In this document: positions 22,806 through 31,786 of the stretch, one piece after another | Layout: the number at the start of each line of letters is the position of its first letter | How positions within the stretch are numbered: the first letter of the stretch is position 1 | From: Alphaproteobacteria bacterium | GTDB lineage: Bacteria > Pseudomonadota > Alphaproteobacteria > Rhodobacterales > Rhodobacteraceae | Assembly (NCBI GenBank): GCA_030148665.1 | Contig: JASBSZ010000011.1 | Location: forward strand, 1 to 60,195 | DNA length: 60,195 bases | Reading direction: 5' to 3' | Position numbers and translations under genes: made by a program | Notes under the pieces: model-generated | What the model was told of the DNA's origin: nothing | The model's input: the letters and a program-made list of their open reading frames with translations, nothing else | The model's database searches: none

Positions 22806-23800
22806 AGAAGGTCCAGCTTCCCCATCTGCGCAAGAAGGTTTCGCGCGGGAAAACCTACTGGTATTTCGAGCGGCTGGGCAACCGCACCCGATTACCGCCG
22901 CCGGACTCTCCCGAATTTCTGGCTCGCTACGAGGCGGCCCGCAGGGGGCTGGAGGCGATACCGCCAAAGCGCAATTTCAAGGCCCTGATCGCCCATTACA
23001 AACGCAGCTACCGCTTCGAAAAGCTTGCCCCGCGCACACGCCGCGATTACGACAAGTGCCTGCTTTTCTTCGATGAAAAGCTCGGCGCGCTTGATCCCAC
23101 CCGGATGAAGCGGCGCCATGTCATCCAGATGCAGATGGACAATGCCGAAAAGGTGCGCTGGGCGAATTACCTCGTGCAGGTCCTCCGGGTGCTGTTCGAA
23201 CATGCCATCGATATCGGCTGGACCGAGCAGAACCCCGCGCGCGGCGTCTCGATGCTGAAAAGCAAGACATCACCGCGCAAGCCCTGGCCGGCCGAGATGA
23301 TCGCGGCCTATCGCGAAAAGGCCACGGGCCGGGCGCTGCTGATCTTCGAGCTGTGCCTCGGCACCGGGCAGCGGATCGGCGACGTGCTGAAAATGCGCTG
23401 GGACGATATCGAGGGCAACGGCATCAACGTGCGCCAGAACAAGACGGGCGCCGAACTGTGGGTTCCCTTCACCCCCCGCCTGGCCGCGGTGCTGGAGGCC
23501 ACCCCGCGGACCGGGGAGACAATCGTGGCGGCCGAAGACGGCTTCCCGCTCAGCTACCGCGTCGCGGCTTACGCGGTGATGCAGGTGCGCAAGGAGATCG
23601 GCGCCGAAGACTACGACATCCACGCCCTGCGCCACACCACCGCGTCGGAACTGGCCGCGCTGGGCCTGTCGGACGAACTGATCATGGCCGTGACCGGCCA
23701 CACCAGCCGGGCGATGGTGGTGCGCTATGCCGGCGCCGCGCGACAAAAGGCGCGGGCGATGATGGCGCAGGAGGCGCGGAAGGGCGCCGGGCCGGAGTAA
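22802..23800 (+). CDS. int: Tyrosine-recombinase phage integrase
   Basis: The product is 332 residues from a TTG start that overlaps the preceding stop. It joins phage and host att sites. The N-terminal arm-binding region is basic. A SAM-like core-binding domain spans about 65-150 (KLAPRTRRDYDKCLLFFDEK). The catalytic domain has the first Arg in CLGTGQRIGDVLKMRW (near 195), the box HALRHTTASELA (near 278), VTGHTSRAMVVRYAG with the second His (near 300), and the Tyr at RYAG. The C-terminal 35 residues are nearly repeated at 25850-25965. HipA follows on the opposite strand. Confidence 0.95.
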   Translation: MKKVQLPHLRKKVSRGKTYWYFERLGNRTRLPPPDSPEFLARYEAARRGLEAIPPKRNFKALIAHYKRSYRFEKLAPRTRRDYDKCLLFFDEKLGALDPTRMKRRHVIQMQMDNAEKVRWANYLVQVLRVLFEHAIDIGWTEQNPARGVSMLKSKTSPRKPWPAEMIAAYREKATGRALLIFELCLGTGQRIGDVLKMRWDDIEGNGINVRQNKTGAELWVPFTPRLAAVLEATPRTGETIVAAEDGFPLSYRVAAYAVMQVRKEIGAEDYDIHALRHTTASELAALGLSDELIMAVTGHTSRAMVVRYAGAARQKARAMMAQEARKGAGPE

Positions 23801-23850
23801 GTCAACCCGAGATCTGCTTGCCTGATCCCCTGAAACGAATACCCCGAAGG

Positions 23851-25185
23851 TCAGAGCCCGTCGCCGGACGTCAGCGCATTCCGTGCAGCAAGGAAGGTTT
23901 CCTTCAATACCGAGTTCTCGCCCAACCCTTCAAGGCAGTAGGGGTTGAGGAACTGTCGTACCGAAAACAGGTTTCTGTCGGTCTGGGAAAGTGCAGCTTC
24001 ATCGCAGACTGCATCCCAGTGCTCCCCGATGCAGCAAAGCTGGGCCCCCACAATGGCAATGGCTTCGTCATCCGCCACCAGAAAGTGACGCGCGGCCTCA
24101 AGGCAGGTTGCAAGCCGGCTCGACCGGTCCTGCCCGGCAATCAGCATGGCTTGCGAAGCTTCCTGTCCGGTACGGCCCTGCGGGCAGATGTCATAGGCGG
24201 GGGTCAGGGTCAGCATCTCCCCATCCCAGAAGGCGGCATGGTTGCGCGCATGATCGTCGGTATTGCCGCAGAGGATGTTGAACACGATTCGCGCGAACAG
24301 CTCCCTCAGGGAGGCTGAAGGGTCGGTGAAGCGGTATCGGATGATCTCGGCCAGATCCTGATAACTGGCATATCGGGCCATCATCTCGTCAAGGCCGAGC
24401 ATCGTCAGCGCCGAGACCATGAGCTTTCGCTGCCAACCATCATCCGCTTTCACGCGGTCGAAACGCTCGACCAGCAGGACATCCTTTCCCGATGCATGCA
24501 CCAGGGAAACCGGCGCGGTCCTGATTCCGCAAAGCGAGGCAAGGCGCATGGCAACAAACTCGCCCTTCACGACGCTATAGGTGTCCGAGGACGATGAGAA
24601 CTTGGCAACGTACTTGACTGGGCCGTCTTCGATCAGGGCCTTTGGCCGCGCGCCACCGATCGAACTGCCGTGATACAGGGCCTGATCCAGTTCGGGCGAT
24701 AGTGGGATTCCCTGTTCGACCCGCTGTGCGGATTCGATCAGTTCCTCGAGGCTCGCGTTCGCCGGCGAGCGCGGCTCATAGACGCTCGGCGAGCGCTGAA
24801 AGTCGAGGCCACCGATCCGGTCGGAGCCCGATTCCAGCAGGAACGCCAATTCCGGAAGATTGAGACTAAAAAACTTGTTGATTCGAAAGTATCTGCCGCC
24901 GAGCATGCGGTTCAGGATCACGCGCCGCCCCCAGGCATCCGGCGCGGCGTCGCGTATGCAGCCAGGCATGGTGAGGCCGGTGAGTAACGGCAACTCACCC
25001 GGCTGCAAGGGCAACTCCGGCAGATAGAGCGGGATGGCCTCGGGCCGTTCCAGATAGCTCTGGCCATAGTTGAAGGTTACAAGCCCGTCATGCGCGTAAA
25101 GACGCCCGGCAATGATCGGTTCGGTCGCTCCGGGCAGCCAGACCCAGACGAAGGCCTCGTCGTATGTCGGCGGTTTAGAACTCAT
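23851..25185 (-). CDS. hipA: HipA serine/threonine kinase toxin
   Basis: The product is 444 residues, normal for HipA. HipA phosphorylates glutamyl-tRNA synthetase in the best-studied case, causing dormancy. The N-terminal coupling domain (about 1-110) has VTFNYGQSYLERPEAIPLYL and MPGCIRDAAPDAWGRRV. The kinase part shows GSSIGGARPKALIED (P-loop-like, near 170), VKYVAKFSSSSDTYSVVKGE with the Lys, LLVERFDR, and the catalytic loop NILCGNTDDHARNHAAFW near 310, then LTPAYDICP. The start at 25185 overlaps hipB by 11 bases. It converges on integrase. Confidence 0.93.
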   Translation of the reverse strand: MSSKPPTYDEAFVWVWLPGATEPIIAGRLYAHDGLVTFNYGQSYLERPEAIPLYLPELPLQPGELPLLTGLTMPGCIRDAAPDAWGRRVILNRMLGGRYFRINKFFSLNLPELAFLLESGSDRIGGLDFQRSPSVYEPRSPANASLEELIESAQRVEQGIPLSPELDQALYHGSSIGGARPKALIEDGPVKYVAKFSSSSDTYSVVKGEFVAMRLASLCGIRTAPVSLVHASGKDVLLVERFDRVKADDGWQRKLMVSALTMLGLDEMMARYASYQDLAEIIRYRFTDPSASLRELFARIVFNILCGNTDDHARNHAAFWDGEMLTLTPAYDICPQGRTGQEASQAMLIAGQDRSSRLATCLEAARHFLVADDEAIAIVGAQLCCIGEHWDAVCDEAALSQTDRNLFSVRQFLNPYCLEGLGENSVLKETFLAARNALTSGDGL

Positions 25186-25513
25186 CCTTGACCCGCTTTT
25201 CGGTTTTGTAGACGTGCTTGGGCAACAGGGCGATCCAGTCGTCTGTCCGGCTGGTGAGTGCCGCAATCCCCTTCTCATCGGCATCGAAGAGCTTCACGCC
25301 GACGATGGCGGCGGCCTCGAACATCAACCCGACCTCGACCTTGGGATCGCCTTTCTCCATCCGCTGCAGCGTGCTCCGGGCTACGCCGAGGCGCTCGGCC
25401 AGTTCCCGTTCCGTCATCTTGCGCTGCTTGCGGCCGAGGCGGATCATCTTGCCCAGCAGGGCAAGGCTTTCGAGCGTGTAGCGTGCATATGTTCTTTTTC
25501 GTTTGGCGGGCAT
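25175..25513 (-). CDS. hipB: HipB antitoxin, XRE family
   Basis: The product is 112 residues from the ATG at 25513. It binds operator DNA and inhibits HipA. The helix-turn-helix reads KMTERELAERLGVARSTLQR followed by MEKGDPKVEVGLMFEAAAIV. The tail is longer than in E. coli HipB (about 24 more residues). Two palindromes upstream (25610-25656) are probable HipB sites. Longer in-frame starts exist at 25537 and 25585, but the GGGA seven bases before 25513 favours it. Confidence 0.9.
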   Translation of the reverse strand: MPAKRKRTYARYTLESLALLGKMIRLGRKQRKMTERELAERLGVARSTLQRMEKGDPKVEVGLMFEAAAIVGVKLFDADEKGIAALTSRTDDWIALLPKHVYKTEKRVKDEF

Positions 25514-25609
25514 GAGAGGTCCCTGAATGCGTTGCATATGAGGCAAGCCGGAATGATGTGCCTGGTGTTTGGGCCATAGTTTCACCGGCGGATGGCATTG
25601 TCAACAAAA

Positions 25610-25656
25610 GACCGATATATCGGTCAAATCAAGTAGAAATGACTAATATATCGGTC
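25610..25656 (-). promoter_or_regulatory. Two hipBA operator palindromes
   Basis: GACCGATATATCGGTC (25610-25625) is a perfect 16-bp palindrome. GACTAATATATCGGTC (25641-25656) is a copy with two changes, 31 bp away (about three turns). Both lie about 100 bp upstream of hipB, as expected for cooperative HipB binding. The AT-rich cores may be part of the promoter. Confidence 0.75.
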
Positions 25657-25849
25657 AAAACTCGTGGCAGAAACCTGCGATCTTTGCCGTGGATCTTGCG
25701 CTGTGTGAACGAGGCCCCAGTTCCGACCGGATAGCTGACCCCGACCGATTGAAAGTCAAACGGCGTCTGATTGAAACGCCAGCCGGTCGATGGCCCCACC
25801 GACGCTTGGCAAGCCATTCCGACCGGACGACCTTCTTTGCGCCAGAGAC

Positions 25850-26008
25850 CTGGCCGCGCTGGGCCTGTCGGACGAGCTGATCATGGCCGTCACCGGCCAC
25901 ACCAGCCGGGCGATGGTGGTGCACTATGCCGGCGCCGCGCGGCAGAAGGCGCGGAAGGGTGTCAGGTCGGCGCGTCCCCGGATTTCGCCCCGCTCACCCC
26001 ACTGCTGA
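25850..26008 (+). pseudogene. Fragment of a second integrase C-terminus
   Basis: LAALGLSDELIMAVTGHTSR and AMVVHYAGAARQKARKG repeat the end of the integrase at 22802-23800 with about ten nucleotide changes over roughly 110 bp. It lacks the first two thirds, and its end differs (RSARPRISPRSPHC). It is a relative, not a recent duplicate. The preceding 25657-25849 has no gene. It lies just before host gene dmdA and marks the edge of an older or partial prophage. Confidence 0.8.
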
Positions 26009-26201
26009 CCCCGCATCGCGGTCCGGCTGGCCGGGCCGGAGGCGTCAGCGAAAAATTCCAGCGACCCTTGGTTCCCCAGCGAAAACCGGCGGCAAATGGT
26101 CGCTTTCTTGCCAGCGCGCAGCCATTTCAGAGCCCAACCATGGGGTCATGCTTGGCGGCCCCCGGTCGCCCTGGTGCGGATACTCAACCGGGAGAAAACC
26201 C

Positions 26202-27296
26202 ATGCCGGTCTTTCCATCGCGCCGCGTTCGCGAAACGCCGTTCACGCCGGGGGTGCGCGCCGCCGGGGCCAAGGCGTTCACCGTCTATAACCACATGTTG
26301 CTGCCGACGGTGTTCGAAAGCCTCGAAGCGGATTATGCCCATCTGAAGCGCCATGTGCAGGTCTGGGATGTGGCCTGCGAACGCCAGGTCTCGATCAAGG
26401 GGCCGGACGCCGAGCGTCTGATGCGCCTGATCAGCCCGCGCGACATCGGGCGGATGCAGGCGGACCAGTGCTATTATGTGCCCTGCGTCGATGCGGCGGG
26501 CGGCATGCTGAACGATCCGGTGGCGGTGCGGCGCGGGCCCGATCACTTCTGGCTGTCGCTGGCCGACAGCGACCTGCTGTTGTGGGTGCTGGGGGTGGCG
26601 ACGGCGATGGATATGGATGTCGAGATCACCGAGCCCGACGTTTCGCCGCTGGCGGTGCAGGGCCCCAGGGCCGAGGCGTTGATGGAGCGGGTCTTTGGCT
26701 CCGAAATCCACGAGATCCGCTTTTTCCGCTATCGGATGCTGCCGTTCGAGGGGCGCGAATTCGTCGTCGCGCGCTCGGGCTGGTCGAAACAGGGCGGGTT
26801 CGAAATCTATGTCGAGGGCAGAGCCTATGGCATGCCCCTGTGGGAGGCCCTGTTCAGGGCCGGCGCCGATCTGAACGTGCGCGCCGGCTGCCCCAACCAG
26901 ATCGAGCGGATCGAGGGCGGGCTCCTGTCCTATGGCTCGGACATGCGGCGCGAAAACACGCCGTATGAATGCGGGCTCGGGCGGTTCTGCAACTCGCCCG
27001 ACGATTTCATCGGCCGCAAGGCCCTGGAGCGCGAAGCCGAAACCGGCCCCGCCCGCCGTATCCGCCCCGTCGAGATCGGCGGCGCCCCGCTTGGCACGCC
27101 GACTGACGCCTGGCCGCTTCTGGCCGAAGGCCGGCAGGTCGGTCAGGTGGCCTCGGCGGCGTTTTCGCCCGATTTCGAGGTCAACGTGGCTATCGGCATG
27201 GTCGAGCGCAGCCATTGGGACGCGGGCACGCAGCTTGAGATCGAAACCCCGGACGGGATCCGCCCCGCCCTGGTGCGCGACCGCTTCTGGATCTGA
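26202..27296 (+). CDS. dmdA: GcvT-family enzyme, probable DMSP demethylase DmdA
   Basis: The product is 364 residues. DmdA transfers a methyl group from dimethylsulfoniopropionate to tetrahydrofolate, the first step of its demethylation pathway. The start MPVFPSRRVRETPFTPGVRA, the segment HVQVWDVACERQVSIKGPDA, LINPRD-like LISPRDIGRMQADQCYYVP, SPLAVQGPRAEALM, VARSGWSKQGGFEIYVEG and RAGCPNQIERIEGGLLSYG match DmdA as I know it from Ruegeria. Other GcvT-like methyltransferases share parts of this, so DmdA is likely but not certain. It lies next to the prophage edge. Confidence 0.75.
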   Translation: MPVFPSRRVRETPFTPGVRAAGAKAFTVYNHMLLPTVFESLEADYAHLKRHVQVWDVACERQVSIKGPDAERLMRLISPRDIGRMQADQCYYVPCVDAAGGMLNDPVAVRRGPDHFWLSLADSDLLLWVLGVATAMDMDVEITEPDVSPLAVQGPRAEALMERVFGSEIHEIRFFRYRMLPFEGREFVVARSGWSKQGGFEIYVEGRAYGMPLWEALFRAGADLNVRAGCPNQIERIEGGLLSYGSDMRRENTPYECGLGRFCNSPDDFIGRKALEREAETGPARRIRPVEIGGAPLGTPTDAWPLLAEGRQVGQVASAAFSPDFEVNVAIGMVERSHWDAGTQLEIETPDGIRPALVRDRFWI

Positions 27297-27421
27297 TCGG
27301 ACGGTCGCCCTTTCGCCAGCGAACACAAACGATCGCACCCGGCCGATTTGATCCACAGCCGGGCGGCAGATTTGTGCCCCCACCCCCCCCGGAACAGACC
27401 GTGACCAAAACGGGAAACGTG

Positions 27422-27443
27422 AAAACGGATGTGAAAACATCCG
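27422..27443 (-). terminator. Terminator of tRNA-Cys
   Basis: Read leftward, a 7-bp stem CGGATGT/ACATCCG (27426-27443) with a four-base loop is followed by TTTT (opposite 27422-27425). It lies 40 bp after the tRNA 3' end. Confidence 0.7.
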
Positions 27444-27483
27444 CCCTTTACGCGCCGCCCGTCCGCCAAGTCTTTGAAATGTT

Positions 27484-27557
27484 TGGAGGCGAGTACCGGA
27501 ATCGAACCGGTGTACACGGATTTGCAATCCGCTGCGTCACCACTCCGCCAACTCGCC
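27484..27557 (-). tRNA. tRNA-Cys(GCA)
   Basis: 74 nucleotides with the CCA end encoded. The acceptor stem pairs GGCGAGT with ACTCGCC. The anticodon loop is TTGCAAA, giving GCA, in stem GCGGA/TCCGT. The T arm contains GGTTCGATTCC. It reads leftward between dmdA and pcm, and its 3' end faces dmdA. Confidence 0.97.
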
Positions 27558-27749
27558 ATCCGTGGTGGTCCCTCGGGAACGCCGTTGCCTATACCAAGGC
27601 GCTTGTTTGCGCGCAAGGGCATAGCGCGGCGCCGGGGGATCAAACCCTTCCAACGGGCAGCACGAGCCTTTGCACGCGGCGAGTTGCCCCCGCGGGGTTT
27701 TTGTGTCAAGACAGCCGCAGCAATTGCCACGCGATTCAAGAGCATCATC

Positions 27750-28403
27750 ATGACAGATTTCCCAACACTCCGCTCGGCGATGGTCGATACACAGGTTCGG
27801 CCCTCGGATGTCACCCGTTTCCAGGTGATCAATGCGATGCTGACAGTGCGCCGCGAAATGTTTGTGCCGACCGATCAGCGCGATGTCGCCTATGCGGGCA
27901 TGGCAATCGATCTGGGGAATGGTCGTATCGTGCCCGATCCGCGCATCCTGGCCAAGATGCTGGACGGGCTGGATATCGGCCCCGGCGATCTCGTCCTTGA
28001 TGTCGGCTGCGGCCTTGGCTATTCCACCGCGGTGATCGCCCAGATGGCCGAGGCGGTGATCGGCCTTGAAGAGGACGAAACCCTTGCTGCCGAGGCCGAG
28101 GCGAATCTCACCACCGAATCCGTGGACAACGCGGTTGTCGTGCAGGGCAGGCTGGCCGAAGGCGCGCCTCAGCATGGCCCCTATGACGTGATCTGCATCA
28201 ACGGGGCGGTCGAATTCGTCCCCGATACCATTCTCGACCAACTCAAGGATGGCGGACGGATTGCGGCAATCTTTGTCGATGGTGTGGTCGGCCATTGTCG
28301 CATCGGGGCAAAGGCCGAGGGCCACGTCGCCTGGCGAACCGCATTCGATGCCACCGCTCCCGTTCTGCCCGGTTTTGCCAGGACACCTGAATTTGTTTTC
28401 TGA
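27750..28403 (+). CDS. pcm: Protein-L-isoaspartate O-methyltransferase family protein
   Basis: The product is 217 residues. Enzymes of this family methylate isoaspartyl residues in damaged proteins. The AdoMet site LVLDVGCGLGYSTAVIAQMA (near 82-101) is the motif I of the family; REMFVPTDQRDVAYAG and GRIVPDPRILAKMLDGL are conserved flanks. In Rhodobacteraceae this gene regularly precedes tolC, as here (66 bp gap), and some copies may have diverged from repair activity; the usual SQP/TVS motif is replaced by MVDTQVRPSDVTR near residue 10. Confidence 0.88.
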   Translation: MTDFPTLRSAMVDTQVRPSDVTRFQVINAMLTVRREMFVPTDQRDVAYAGMAIDLGNGRIVPDPRILAKMLDGLDIGPGDLVLDVGCGLGYSTAVIAQMAEAVIGLEEDETLAAEAEANLTTESVDNAVVVQGRLAEGAPQHGPYDVICINGAVEFVPDTILDQLKDGGRIAAIFVDGVVGHCRIGAKAEGHVAWRTAFDATAPVLPGFARTPEFVF

Positions 28404-28469
28404 GCCGAGTTGAAATAAGGCCCTGCCTGAACCATTCTGGGAGGACATGGAATCGGAGGAAGCTGCGGC

Positions 28470-29837
28470 ATGCTGGTCAGAAGCGGAATCATCGCGGCGC
28501 TGACGATCGCCGGCCTGGCATTCGGAGCGCCCACCGTTTCCGCCCAGAGCCTGACCGACGCGTTGATCAGCGCTTATCGCAACAGTGATCAGCTCAAGTC
28601 CCAGCGCGCCGCTCTGCGGGGCACCGACGAAGATGTTGCCGCAGCGGTCGCCGCCAGGCGTCCCTCGCTCAGCCTCAGCGGATCTGCCGGAAACGTCCAC
28701 TCGTTTGCGTTCAACCTGGATTCGCAATATGCCAACCTCACCATGGCGCTGAATCTCACCCTCTGGGATGGAGGCTCAACCCGCCTGGGGATCGAGGTTG
28801 CGCGTCTGGGCGTTGCAGTCGCCCGGGACTCGCTGATCGATACCGAGCAACAGGTGCTGCTGAATGCCGTGACTGCCTATATGGACATGCGTCGTGATAC
28901 CCAGTTCCTGCAGCTTTCACGCAATAGCTATGATGTCGCCGCCAAACAGGTTCAGGCCACCCGCGACCGTTTCGAGGTAGGCGAGGTGCGGCGCACCGAT
29001 GTCAGCCAGGTCGAGGCCCGGCTTGCCCTGGCCCAGAGCATCGTCGCCCTGCGACAGGGCACGCTGGAAATCTCGCGCGAGGCCTATCATGTGGCGGTCG
29101 GGAAATATCCGGGCCGCTTGATGCCGCCGCCTCCCCTGCCCCCATTGCCTGCAACGATGGACAAGGCAAGGGCGCTGGCACTGAAAAACCACCCGGCCAT
29201 CAGGCGGGCCCGCAAGATGGTGCGCATCGCCGATCTGAACGTCGCCCGCGCCGAGGCGGCGATGAAACCGAGCATCGCCTTGCAGGGCAATGTCACCCTC
29301 GAAGCCAACAAGTTCAACGGCGACACCGGAGTTCTGGCCGTTACCGGCAAGGTTCCGATCTATCAGGGTGGGGCGCTGAGTTCGGCCTATCGCCGGGCGC
29401 AGGCACTGGCCCAGAAGGCACGTTTCGACCTGCAGCGAACGGGTCAGCTGGTTGCCCAGAATGTCAACCGCGCATGGTCGCAGCTGACCATCGCGCGGGC
29501 AACGATCACCGCACGCCAGAAAGAGGTACGCTCGGCCCGCGTGGCGCTGGATGGTATCCGCGAAGAGGCAAGCGTGGGCGCCCGCACGGCCCTGGATGTT
29601 CTCGATGCCGAAAGTGTGCTGTTCCAGGCCCAGACCAACCTGGCAACAGCCAAACGCGACGAATATGTTGCGGTCTATTCCCTGCTGTCCGCCATGGGCC
29701 TGCTGACCGCGAGGCATCTGGGCCTGAAGGTCGAGCATTACGACCCGGACCGGAATTATCGCAAGGTCTATACCGCGCCCACCCTGTCGGAGCGGGGGAA
29801 ATTGCTGAAACGGATTCTCAAACGGGCCGGGCAGTAA
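28470..29837 (+). CDS. tolC: TolC-family outer-membrane efflux/secretion protein
   Basis: The product is 455 residues with a cleavable signal peptide (IIAALTIAGLAFGAPTVSAQ). TolC trimers form the outer-membrane channel for efflux pumps and type I secretion. Two repeats with long coiled helices are visible, around 60-230 and 260-420 (VRRTDVSQVEARLALAQSIV and ASVGARTALDVLDAESVLFQ). It is the only TolC in the window, so it may also serve the RTX exporter at 55552-58582, though that is inferred. Confidence 0.95.
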   Translation: MLVRSGIIAALTIAGLAFGAPTVSAQSLTDALISAYRNSDQLKSQRAALRGTDEDVAAAVAARRPSLSLSGSAGNVHSFAFNLDSQYANLTMALNLTLWDGGSTRLGIEVARLGVAVARDSLIDTEQQVLLNAVTAYMDMRRDTQFLQLSRNSYDVAAKQVQATRDRFEVGEVRRTDVSQVEARLALAQSIVALRQGTLEISREAYHVAVGKYPGRLMPPPPLPPLPATMDKARALALKNHPAIRRARKMVRIADLNVARAEAAMKPSIALQGNVTLEANKFNGDTGVLAVTGKVPIYQGGALSSAYRRAQALAQKARFDLQRTGQLVAQNVNRAWSQLTIARATITARQKEVRSARVALDGIREEASVGARTALDVLDAESVLFQAQTNLATAKRDEYVAVYSLLSAMGLLTARHLGLKVEHYDPDRNYRKVYTAPTLSERGKLLKRILKRAGQ

Positions 29838-29911
29838 CAGAATCTTTCACCGGCGGTTGTGCGAATTTGCCGATATGGCTACAATCCCGGAAAAACATGA
29901 GGGAGAGCACC

Positions 29912-30997
29912 ATGTCAGATCCCGTATCGTCGATGGATGTCGAAGACGTCCTCTCGTCGATTCGCAGGCTGGTTTCGGAAGAAGCCAGGACCGACAAGGG
30001 CGATACGCGCGCCAGCAACACCACAGCCGCCACACAGGAACAAGGACAGATCCCTTCGACAGGGCAGAGGAATCAGCCGTCCGACATGCCGCCCCCTGAC
30101 GAGGACGGTATCGACGAGGGCGGCATCGAGACCGCGCCAGCCAATGACGACAGGGCATCCGCGGCACCCGGACAGCCCCCCGCCGATGGCGCGCCACGTC
30201 ATGTCTCGTTCCGCCACCAGGCGGCAGCGGCCCGACGGGGGCGCGATGAAAAGCTGGTTCTGACCTCGGCTTTCCGCGTTACCGAGCCGCCCGTGTCGCA
30301 ACCCGGGCCAATTGGCGAACCCCGTCCCGAGCCACCCATTTCCGGCCGGAGCGCCCCCCAAAGGCCGTCTCTGCACACCGGCCATCCGCATTTGCGCCCC
30401 GTGGATGACAGCCAGCCTCCCCCCAGCGAACCCGAACGCGCCGACGACGACAATGACACAGGGCAAGCCTCGGCTTTTGGTGGTGGGGACGAAAATTCCC
30501 GGCCCGAACCCGATGGCGCGGCGCAACCTCACCCCTTTCACTATGCCCCGGAAGACACCCTTTTCGCACGCGCACAACAAGCCATGGAGGCCGTGCGTGG
30601 AAAGGACGAAAAAGAACAGGGCACATCAATGGCCGGCGACAAGGATACGCCCGAGGCCGACGCTCGGGTGGCTTACGGAGATGATGTTCACGATCCCGGG
30701 CAACCCGACCCAGACAGCCCATCGCATTCCGGCCCGACCGACGACAGCACCAGCGACGCGCGCAGCGATGCGCCTGAACAGCGCCTGCATGTCGAGGACA
30801 CCGGGGACGAGATATCAACCATCAACTTTGCCGAGGAAGAAGAGACGATCCTTGACGAAGAGATGTTGCGCGATCTGGTTTCGGAAATGGTTCGCGAGGA
30901 ATTGCAGGGCGAGCTGGGCGACCGCATAACCCGCAATGTGCGCAAGCTGGTGCGACGCGAAATCCAGCGTGCCCTGGCCAGCCGAGAATTCGAATAG
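29912..30997 (+). CDS. DUF2497 (PopZ-like) polar organising protein
   Basis: The product is 361 residues. Ends are conserved and the middle is disordered. The N-terminus MSDPVSSMDVEDVLSSIRRL is the short family helix. Residues about 40-290 are proline-, acid- and glutamine-rich. The C-terminus EMLRDLVSEMVREELQGELG followed by DRITRNVRKLVRREIQRAL is the oligomerisation helix region seen in DUF2497 and PopZ. Following tolC is the usual place, but valS, often next in relatives, is absent here. Confidence 0.85.
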   Translation: MSDPVSSMDVEDVLSSIRRLVSEEARTDKGDTRASNTTAATQEQGQIPSTGQRNQPSDMPPPDEDGIDEGGIETAPANDDRASAAPGQPPADGAPRHVSFRHQAAAARRGRDEKLVLTSAFRVTEPPVSQPGPIGEPRPEPPISGRSAPQRPSLHTGHPHLRPVDDSQPPPSEPERADDDNDTGQASAFGGGDENSRPEPDGAAQPHPFHYAPEDTLFARAQQAMEAVRGKDEKEQGTSMAGDKDTPEADARVAYGDDVHDPGQPDPDSPSHSGPTDDSTSDARSDAPEQRLHVEDTGDEISTINFAEEEETILDEEMLRDLVSEMVREELQGELGDRITRNVRKLVRREIQRALASREFE

Positions 30998-31090
30998 GGT
31001 CCGGGATGCCCTCGGAGAGGCGCATCCGCGACCCCAGGGACCCACTGCCGGGGGAAAATCGGCTACCCGCGCACCGGCACCGGGTGCGGC

Positions 31091-31711
31091 ATGGATGAGA
31101 CCGATCAGCTGATCGTGCGCCTCAAGCGGGGCGACGAGGCAGCTTTCGCCGCAATCTACGGCATCCATAACGATGCCATGGTACGGCTGGCCCACGCCAT
31201 CACGGCCAACCGCGCCTCGGCCGAAGAAATCGCCCAGGACAGCTGGATTTCCATCATCAAGGGAATAGACGGCTTCGAGGGGCGCGCCTCGCTGCGCAAC
31301 TGGATCTTCAGGATCACCGCAAACAAGGCCCGCAGCCGTGCCCGACGCGACGGTCGCAGCCGGCCGCTGAATGCAGCGGCTCATGCAGGCGAGTCCCTGG
31401 GTGACAGGTTCACGGCCGATGGCAGTTGGGCCGAACCCCCGGCGCTGTGGGACGAGATCACCCCCGAACGTATCCTGGCCGGACGCCAGGCATGGCAGCA
31501 GGTCCTGGCGATCATCGACGATCTGCCCCCGATGCAGCAGGCAATCCTTTCCCTGATCGAGGGCGGAAGGATGCCCGCTGCCGAAATCGCCGCCCTGCTG
31601 GATACCAGCGCCGGAAACGTGCGGGTTCAACTGCATCGCGCACGCGAAACCATCCGCGACAGGATCGACCGCGATCTGTCCCATGAGAGAAAGATGAAAA
31701 AAGATCCGTAA
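31091..31711 (+). CDS. ECF-type RNA polymerase sigma factor
   Basis: The product is 206 residues. Sigma region 2 is QLIVRLKRGDEAAFAAIYG through SAEEIAQDSWISIIKGIDGF (residues 7-70). Region 4 is LDDLPPMQQAILSLIEGGRM-like (about 140-190) with AAEIAALLDTSAGNVRVQLH. The linker contains NWIFRITANKARSRARRD. The next gene encodes a zinc-binding anti-sigma protein, so the pair responds to an unknown signal. Target promoters are not evident. Confidence 0.93.
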   Translation: MDETDQLIVRLKRGDEAAFAAIYGIHNDAMVRLAHAITANRASAEEIAQDSWISIIKGIDGFEGRASLRNWIFRITANKARSRARRDGRSRPLNAAAHAGESLGDRFTADGSWAEPPALWDEITPERILAGRQAWQQVLAIIDDLPPMQQAILSLIEGGRMPAAEIAALLDTSAGNVRVQLHRARETIRDRIDRDLSHERKMKKDP

Positions 31712-31786
31712 CAAAAAGCTGCCTTGCGAGTCATTACCCTATCGGGCCGCAAAGGATGGCCCGCCAAACCCGAAGGAGAAACCGTC

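Larger units (their letters stand above)
1..26008. mobile_element. Lambdoid prophage (right part, left end outside window)
   Basis: Portal, gpW, large and small terminase and methyltransferase genes read leftward at 1-5856. Early-type phage genes read leftward at 17238-19399. A divergent repressor/Cro pair sits at 20525-21140, and a rightward operon ends in an integrase at 23800. This order fits a lambda-type prophage whose tail genes lie beyond base 1. An antisense cargo block at 6457-16997 separates the early genes from packaging. The right limit is inferred: host gene dmdA starts at 26202, and a second integrase fragment ends at about 26008. No att core was identified, because the left end is not in the window. 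Confidence 0.85.

Noticed and set aside
27484..27557. tRNA-Cys as the prophage attachment site
   Set aside because: dmdA, an intact host-type gene, lies between it and the integrase fragment, and no repeat of the tRNA 3' end was seen near the integrase.
27537..28727. Leftward open frame of 396 codons opposite pcm
   Set aside because: It is antisense to pcm and enters tRNA-Cys; a shadow.
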